From Ophiodon elongatus (lineage: Eukaryota; Chordata; Actinopteri; Perciformes; Hexagrammidae), in contig JACSYO010002073.1 of NCBI GenBank assembly GCA_016806645.1, forward strand, positions 372,001 to 436,000: a stretch of DNA of 64,000 bases. The letters run 5' to 3'. Positions 56,673 to 64,000 of this stretch are shown here, piece by piece. The translations under genes were made by a program, and so were the position numbers. The notes under the pieces are model-generated. The model had not been told where the DNA came from, ran no database searches, and worked only from the letters and a program-made list of their open reading frames with translations. The first letter of the stretch is position 1; each line of letters starts with the position of its first letter.

Positions 56673-59600
56673 GCACACGCACACGCACACGCACACACAC
56701 ACACACTTTGGACAGAGTGAAACTCTTCACAGTTCAAACATTCTTTATTGAAAGAATTTCACACAGTATAAAAGATAATTAGAGCCCAAAACTATGTTGC
56801 ATTCGTTTCCCCACTTTAACTTCTGTAGTTCATTATTTAGTTCCCTCCTCTCCTCAAATACAAAGTATTATAGAAACATTTAAAGAAAGGAATGATACAT
56901 TATATTTTTCAATGTAGGCAGGTATTAGCCGTCTGACACATCTTAACCAGTTTGTAAATTCTGATGTGAGAAGAAAAAAAACCCAACGAAGTATACAATC
57001 AATATTTGGTCCGACAGTAAATCTAAAAAAATTAGAGGCCTCTGATTGGGGGCAAATAAAGTGATGAGGAAATTATTTTAGACATGGAAATGACCAAATG
57101 TTCATCAAGACAACAAACCGCACATGAGGCATTAAAAGGTAACTCCCTCATTCATTTCAATGAGCCCACTGCAGTGTGAATGCAAGCGCAGAGGAAAAGG
57201 GCGGTCCAACACAAAAGCCGGTGTTACTTTTGCAGCAATGCATTGCTATGTGGGAAATGCCCGGCTTTCAGTTGTCGAGATGGAGAAGAATGTTTTTTAC
57301 ATCACTTAAGCAGAAAAGCCAAATCCTGCCTCAAGTACACTGAACTGCTGTGCAGCATCTTGGACTTCCATAAGCTGTCAAACTGTACTCCGTGGTTGGT
57401 ATTTCCTCCTTTCAGAGTTGGGTCCTCCTGTGTCTTTATTGGTGAACTGATACTAATGAGTGTTCTCACCTCCTCTGGCCACATTGGGAGGCACCAGGCT
57501 GCTGCTGGTCTCCATAGACTGGCTCTCCTGGCCCAGCTGCTCATCGGGGGGCATGTAGGCCGGGGGTGGGGTGTCAGCTGAGACATTAAGAGAGCAGTTA
57601 GTGAGGATGAGACCAGTTGTTGCTGCTGGCAAATAGTCGTACACACAGACACAGACACAGACACACACACACACACACCTCCCTAGACTCGACAATCATC
57701 TCTGGATCTGCACCCCGGAAAAGGTGTCACATTTCACATATCCCTCACTTGCTAAGCCACAAGCTAACCCATTCCCGACAGAGATGCAATTTGAGCTTTG
57801 TGAGCCCATATTGAGCCACACAGAAAAATAAAAAAATAAAAAATAACCCAACAATACTGAACCTCCACTTAGACAGCAGTGAGAAAATGTTTATGATTAT
57901 GATGCTCAAATAACCACCAGGGCCTTTCAGCACAAATAAAATCCATGAAACCTTTTTCTGCTCTACTGCCCGCAGCCACCGGATGCGTCAGCAGATCTGG
58001 ACCGGAGCAGTAGTCACCAGACACACACACAGACAGCAGCGACATCCACACAAAAACACAAGTACATATATAAGTATTTCTCCGACATATCAAGACTATT
58101 GAACATGGCAGAATGGAATGTCTTGGCTAAGCGACATGTCTTCATGTATCTGTTCTGTCTCCAGTCAGTAACAATGAGACAGAAAGGCTGCCTGCTCCCC
58201 TGAGTTAGAGCCTTGACAGCAGCCCTGGTGGACTCTGCTTAGCTGGCATTTCCTTTGTTCTCATTGAGGGGTGTAGCTTGATTTGGATGAATATAATAAC
58301 TTGACCTGGTTAGAGTATTGTTAAAAGCATTTCCACTGCATATTGATGAAGTGTATCGTGCATGGGTTTGAACTATTGGTCATTCTAATACTGGGGGCTT
58401 CGTAAATGACATGCATATTAAAATGGATTTACCTGGATCTCCGATAGAAGTCTATCAAAAACATATTTTTTTAACATTACACAACTTAAAAAACACCAGA
58501 GCCTGCCGTTGGCTACTTGACAGCAACGCTCCAGAACAACAATAGTTTGGCCCCTTGCCCAGGGTCAGGTACACGAGCGGATTTGGCGTACCTGGGAGCT
58601 GGAATGGACTGGAGGGCCCCGAGCTGGCCGGAGAATTGGGATAAGTACCACTGCTGGCTGGAGAAGAGGGATACGGAGAGTTGGGAGAGATGGGGAACGA
58701 ACCGCCTCCACCGCCTCCTCCTCCGCTGCCGCCGCCCCCGCTGTGCGGCTGCTGGAAGGACTCTGGAAAGGTGGCGTTAAGGGGCATGTGCGGCTCGTTG
58801 TGGGTGAGGTTGCGGAACTGTACCAGCAAGCTATGCTGTGGGTTGAACTCACTGTGCCGCGGTACCAGGACAGGAGGGAGCACTGGGTGGTGGGACAGAG
58901 GAGGCAGGGGGCAGGGGGGGCATGGAAAATTAGCACAAAACACACAGACGGGGAAATCAAGGTGTTTCATCATTTAGAGAACAAATGGATCGTTTTATGA
59001 TCGCAGTAGGGCTTTTATTGAACATAAATGTGTTTCCTTGTTAATAATGTATCCTTTCCATTACTTACAAGGAAATGCAACCAATGTTGGAGAGAGAAGC
59101 CCTGGCAAGCTCTCAGAAAAGTGGCCGTGGTGCACTCATGTGTAACACAAGGGCTGCTACTAACATTTATTTTTTGATTCACCATTTTACCTATAAAATG
59201 TCAGAAGACGATGAAAAAGGCCCCGCAGAATTTCCTAAATATCGTAACACTTTCATTGACATGTTGAAGCTTTTTTTCCCTTTACACAGCCGATATCAGT
59301 AGCCGTTCTTTGTTTTTTTTAAACAAAAAACACACAGTATCCAGACGTATGTCTTGAAACAGTTTAACCAACAATTTGGCCTTCCTCAAAAGCTGCTTTA
59401 GACCTTGGCTAAGATATAACCACAGAGGTCAGCCACATTTATTGTCATTTTCAACTTCATCAAGAGGATATAGAGCACGTTTCCCCAGCCTTGATTATCA
59501 TCTCCCGAGCGACTTTAAGCGTCATGTCTCCAAGGCTGTCTAAAACACCCAGTAAGCCTCGCTTTAAAATGATACGACATGCGGTCTTTCCTGACCGACA

Positions 59601-60624
59601 TGTGATCCAGATCCCCCCCGAACTGGTCAATGTAGAGCTGGCTATCCCAAACCAGCCCAATGTCAGAGAGGCAGTCCCCTCGGGGTCGTCTGAGAGGATG
59701 CGATGCGGTGTGTTAGTGACAGAGAGAGAGAGATGGGGGCAGTGATGAGAAAGTGCTGGGAGTTTCGTCTGAGTGGTTTATGCATTTAGAACGCCACTCT
59801 CTGATGCCACACCCCATCTGGAGTGCCTAGAAGCATATAATCTAATAAGACTCCAAAAGCGCAAGCGACATTGATTTTCTGTGAAATGGAAGGAGGAGGG
59901 GGGTGGGGGGGGTATGATGACAGCCTCCTGACCTCTATGGATTTGTTTACCAGCACCAGTTTACACAGAGCTCCACGCTGGTCTTATCGGTCTCGCTTTT
60001 TACAATACGATTAACAGATCTGGTCGTGACTGGGCCTTATGGACCACCCATTTGCAAATGTGCCATTAAAATAACATATGTAGAGATGATAATTTAAATA
60101 TAATTTGTGTCGAGAGGACAAATAACATAGTTGGGAGTATGTGTTAAACATTAACCTTCCAGTGCTACAAAAAAGTCAATATTGTTTGACAACACTATTC
60201 GGAGAAAGTGCAAGTACCTACCAGGACTCTCCACCCGCTTGTAGTGATAAGGGTTAATGCAGACCTCCTTCTGCTTGGAGCCAAACGGGTACTCGCACAC
60301 CTCCAGGGGCTTGAGCTCGTGGTGGGACTGGAGATCCGGCCAGCGCCACACTCTACAGTAGATGACGTGAGGCAGACCCTTCCTGTGGGAGACCTGCAGC
60401 CGGCCGTCCAATGATCGTGGAATGGTTACGCACTTGCTGGGCTGCCCGGGGCAGCTCAGAGCCTTCTCCAGGTCCTCCATGGCACCCTTCTTCTTCTTCA
60501 GCTTTTTCACGAGTGCATCCACCGCCTTCTCGGCCCATTTCTCCTCCTCATCTCCCTGCTTCCAGCCGAGCAGGCGTTTCACCGCTGGGCTCGTGAAGGA
60601 GAAGAGACTGGACATGGAGGTCAT
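55681..60624 (-). CDS. smad5: SMAD family member 5 (BMP receptor-regulated Smad)
   Basis: Six coding exons join in phase to 474 aa: 60624-60222, 58882-58592, 57577-57470, 56563-56342, 56244-55988, 55824-55681. The MH1 domain (residues 1-134) has KKLKKKK and the DNA-contact hairpin SLDGRLQVSHRKGLPH. The linker has SP/PY sites including DTPPPAYMPP, the WW-ligase (Smurf-type) motif. The MH2 domain runs from HWCSIVYYELNNRVGEA to the C-terminal SSVS, where type I BMP receptors phosphorylate the two terminal serines. The N-terminus MTSM and the end LNPISSVS favour smad5 over smad1 and smad9. An in-frame upstream ATG at 60690 lies in 5' sequence and I rejected it. A glycine-rich run in the linker makes the protein about 9 residues longer than human SMAD5. 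The product signals in cytoplasm and nucleus with SMAD4. Confidence 0.96.
56624..56706. repeat. (GC)n-(CA)n compound microsatellite in smad5 intron
   Basis: Alternating purine/pyrimidine throughout (gcgcgcgc then CA units with scattered CG). In the sense orientation (UG)n lies about 60 nt before the acceptor of the exon ending at 56563. Confidence 0.9.
58698..58748 (-). repeat. smad5: Glycine-codon repeat in smad5 linker exon
   Basis: In-frame GGN repeat that encodes SGGGGSGGGGGGGG between QQPH and SFPISPN. The homologous spot in SMAD1/5 of tetrapods has no such run. Confidence 0.85.
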
Positions 60625-63059
60625 GCTGGATGCTGTGGTGTAGGTGAAAGGGAGGACCTCTGTAGTGGCTGCTCGCTTCAGGGGGACCAAGGGGTGGGGC
60701 TGGGGGGTAGAAGTCCCCTGCTGACGATCTCTCCGATCAGCGCTAGTAGTCTAAAGCGGTGTTGGAACGTGTGGTCAACAAGAAAGCACTTGAGTGTGTG
60801 TGTGTAGAAGTATGAGATGAGGGGTGGGGTAGGGGAGAGGAGGCTTTAGCCTTGTCTGACCAAGGACAGGAAGCAGGGGAGGGAGGGGAGTCAGCAAGCA
60901 GGACGCAGCTGCTGCTGCTCAGGAAGGGCCCTGCAGCAAGCGGTCCGGAGCTGGGTCACCAACACTGATGGAGGGAGAGGGGGGTGCAGGCTGCAGGAGC
61001 GGAGATCAGGACCTCTGTCGAAGTGACACGCTGCAGCAGGTCTCACCGGTGCAGGATGACTGCCGCTCAACAACAACTCCTAGCTCCTCTCCGGACTGAC
61101 TTCTCCAACCGGTGCACCGTCAGTGTTCTACTCCACCAGCCTTCTGCAAGACAGCAGATACACATCAGCAACACACTCCTTTCTTTTGGCACTGCGTGTA
61201 AAATGATAAACAAGCGAATATTCCGAACATTTGTAAATAATGATTACAAATTAAATCCGAGCCTCAGCACAGCGTGTGTGACAAACAGGATGATAAAATA
61301 AACCCCACGTGTCCCTTTTTGATCCAACACACTATTTCAATTAAGAGACTCGGTCCTGCTGAAACTTGGATGATACAATATTCCGATAGATACATTCCGA
61401 TATACACGTGGCATGTAGAACTTGCAGAAAGTTATACATATGAAAAAAAAACAAAGGTGAGGAGACACTCTTACAGCCAAACAAACAGCCCACAACCAAA
61501 TGTGTAAAGCTGGCGAGTTGGTCTACTAGATGATAACTTTATGTATTCAGCAACATGAAATGGTGTAGCGTCAAAATGTGAGAATGGATACTTTCAAAAC
61601 ATACATTTAGTTAAACTGCAGCTTATTTGTGAATTTAAAAAAAACATTGTCCCATGCTTGAGATGAGGGAGAAAATGTTCAGCAATTCATAAACTGTTTC
61701 ACGTGACTTTTCTAAAATTCCATAACGACCCAAATTTTTGGCCAGCCAATTTAGTGCATATACTTATTGAAGTGGGCTGGAAAACACCATTTTCACTCCT
61801 GCCGTTTTATACTCATTTCCACTCAGAAAGAGTGAGGAGGCCAGCAGCAAATGTTACATTAAAAATCAAGATCTAGCTCTAATAATTAATTAGTAACTAC
61901 AGCGGTTAGGAAATGCTGTTGTGGCAAAAGAGCGCCAGACAGGAAAATAAAATGACTTACTGAAAGAACTTTAATAAAACTGTAAACTTAAATTAGTAAG
62001 AAATAAATGAATAACACTCCTTTTGTTCAATATACTTTGATATTATCATTTCTAATTGTACAACCATGAGTCACAGAAAACATAATACTGAATCACCACC
62101 TTTAAAATTAACGTACTATTGCTTCAGGGCGTCCAACGGTTCCCCCAACAAACTACTGCTTCCACCCGCTAATGCAGAGATGCTGACCGTCTCAAACCTG
62201 ATGCACAACTAACGAAAAGCTGCGATATCCGACACTTGTGCCCGTACCATGCAGCCCCGGTGAGCAGACAGTCAAGCACATGTAGCCTCCAGCAGCAGCT
62301 GTTTGGGGGCTTGTGAAAACGGCCTCAGTCAGAAAGGATGTGACCACAAAGAGCCGCTTCCTCCCTCATCCCATCTCTGCCCTGATCCCTCCCTTCCAGC
62401 ACACAGCTGTCCGGCACCCACTTCCACTACTCATTGTTCTGCATGCACATGAAAGTGGAGGGAAACCTCCTGAAGTGGAACATGTATGCAAAATGACCAG
62501 CCTGTAACTTTTTTTTCTCTTTTCCAGCAGCTGTTTCCACAGAGCCCGATTCCGTCAAGAGATCTGGATGCAGCCTTGTTGACACCGGATCAGCAGTGAT
62601 TCATCAGCTCATTGTGAGAGAGTGAGCAAAGCCAAAGGATAGATTGCAACACAAGGACGTGTCCCATCTTCCTGAAACGAGCAGAAACGTACGGTTTGAC
62701 AAACATGTCATAGGCAGAACTTGCCTGAATGGACAGCTGTTAACAGGCCTTCTGCATGTGACTGAATTAACCCCCAAGGTAAAAGCTGATCGTCTCTACA
62801 AACTGATCACAGTTCACACTGATAGCTCACCATCAAAGACATCAAAAGGCTGAAACTCAAGTCAATCTCGACCGAACATGCTTACAAAAAGCCACAACTA
62901 AAAAAAAAAAAAAAGGGGGGGGGAGACACAAGTCCCTGATTTACTGATCATTGCCTGAATTAACTGTAACCGTGATTAAAGATGGTTTCTGGTCAGTCTT
63001 ACAAAAATCATCTGTGGGTCCTCCTCAGAATTCCTGAGAGAGAGAGAATATAAATAAAT

Positions 63060-63094
<35 letters not shown>

Positions 63095-64000
63095 GTGTGT
63101 GTGTGTGATCAAAAGTCACAACAAAGAGCGTGACCCACGGCTTTTGAATGTTGAATACAGCCCAGCTAAATGTGACTTTAGTCCAAAAGAGAAGCAGTGT
63201 CTATTCTCTTTGTTTATATATTTTAAAAGTTCCAACAGAATACTTTCATCTGAAGATAAAACGGTAGATCAATACACATCTGAGGCCCTTTCGAAAAGCC
63301 CAAACCACTGGATACAAACGGGAAAAGAGGCCACCTTGGAAGTGGTAACCATCTCCTGGGCCTGTATGACGTGAGGTTATCACAGAGTCCCGTCGGGGTC
63401 ACACCAGACGGAGGGCCGCCGCCATCCTCCTTACAGGACGCGTCCCGTGGGGAACAACTCGACGACAAGACTGCTTCACTGTGTTGACATGTAAGGTTAT
63501 GAAGAAGAACAGGGAGCAGACAATATGGAGGAACGAGTCGGTGAGTGGTAACGTTAACCCCCCTACACCCCCCAGAGAGAGATACAGAGAGACCCTCTAA
63601 CGTTATCGGGACACGGGTCCTCAAACGGGAGTAAGACATCGAGCTGCTCCAAGTTGATTTAACCGTGACACCAACACACATGACGTTTAGCACATTAGTC
63701 CAGTAGCTCACCCTGGGTGTAGCAGGCTAATGAGGTGTGCTAACTAGCCTCGCTAACGTTAACGGAACTTGTTCAGCTAGCTTAAACTTACAAACACGTA
63801 ACGACGACCGAGACCTAGAGAGAGTTCACCGTCTCCGGGACGTGGTCCCGTTTCTAAACGTGACTCCACGAGCCCCCGTGCTCCACCTCTTCACGGTGAG
63901 CCCAAGTCGCTTCACCCTGCCTCCTCTTCCTCCATTCCTCAAACTTTTTTTGAACTTCACCCGAACTGCGGCGGAGCCCCGCTAGCGGTTAGCTGCCGGG
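60625..64000 (-). other. smad5 upstream region with probable non-coding 5' exons
   Basis: No coding region is recognised. A CpG-richer stretch at about 63380-64000 carries a strong minus-strand donor (tacgtgttt|gtaagttt, near 63790-63800) and may hold the first smad5 exon and promoter. Other contents are an A-run at 63062-63092 with a short (GT)n, an A/G-run at 62898-62925, and short G-runs near 59890-59910. A neighbouring gene starting off the right edge cannot be excluded. Confidence 0.4.

Noticed and set aside
60625..60690. Upstream in-frame ATG giving a longer smad5 N-terminus
   Set aside because: The MTSM start at 60624 matches the conserved SMAD5 N-terminus; the upstream residues have no family counterpart and probably lie in 5' UTR or intron.

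Overview
This window is nuclear DNA from a teleost fish, probably a spiny-rayed (percomorph-like) species. The evidence is the set of intron-rich vertebrate genes with fish-type protein sequences, abundant (CA)n/(TG)n microsatellites, very short introns, and fish-type LINEs, SINEs and MITEs. I joined exons by hand using GT/AG sites, codon phase and family similarity. Five complete protein-coding genes result, and each summed exon set is an exact multiple of three.

Layout. Positions 1-5.9 kb are intergenic, with dispersed repeats and a decayed L1-like fragment. hdac3 (-) spans 7354-11911 in 15 coding exons (428 aa). Positions 12.1-19.9 kb form a repeat-rich island. It holds a ~2.4 kb element with 32-bp perfect inverted ends, a candidate solo LTR, a 38-bp tandem repeat, a Gypsy/LINE composite relic, and the 3' end of a USP37-like deubiquitinase gene. 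The USP fragment has been partly duplicated together with 51-bp coding-like repeats and a 104-bp AT-rich satellite. Positions 20-25 kb hold hairpins and a decayed CR1/L2-type LINE. smim19 (+) lies at 25795-27110 (102 aa). A PLD3/PLD4-family gene (-) lies at 28958-36619 (871 aa) and has an unusually long cytosolic N-terminus. It is head-to-head with gpr137 (+, 38260-42899, 388 aa), whose last intron carries an L2-type LINE ending about 20 bp from the splice acceptor. syvn1/HRD1 (-, 45610-51991, 627 aa) follows, with an ERSE-II-type element upstream. smad5 (-, 55681-60624, 474 aa) lies to its right, with probable 5' non-coding sequence running to the window end.

The genes are not one pathway: HDAC3 is the NCoR/SMRT co-repressor deacetylase, SYVN1 the ERAD ubiquitin ligase, SMAD5 the BMP signal transducer, GPR137 a lysosomal orphan 7TM protein, SMIM19 a small membrane protein, and the PLD a type II membrane phosphodiesterase-fold protein. 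The points most worth checking are the EB1-type SxIP motif in the PLD N-terminus, the recombined USP37-like locus, the 2.4 kb inverted-repeat element, the ERSE-II site at syvn1, the LINE abutting a gpr137 splice site, and the way long UG repeats in introns lie in the sense orientation near splice sites. I found no operon, CRISPR array, tRNA gene or rRNA gene.
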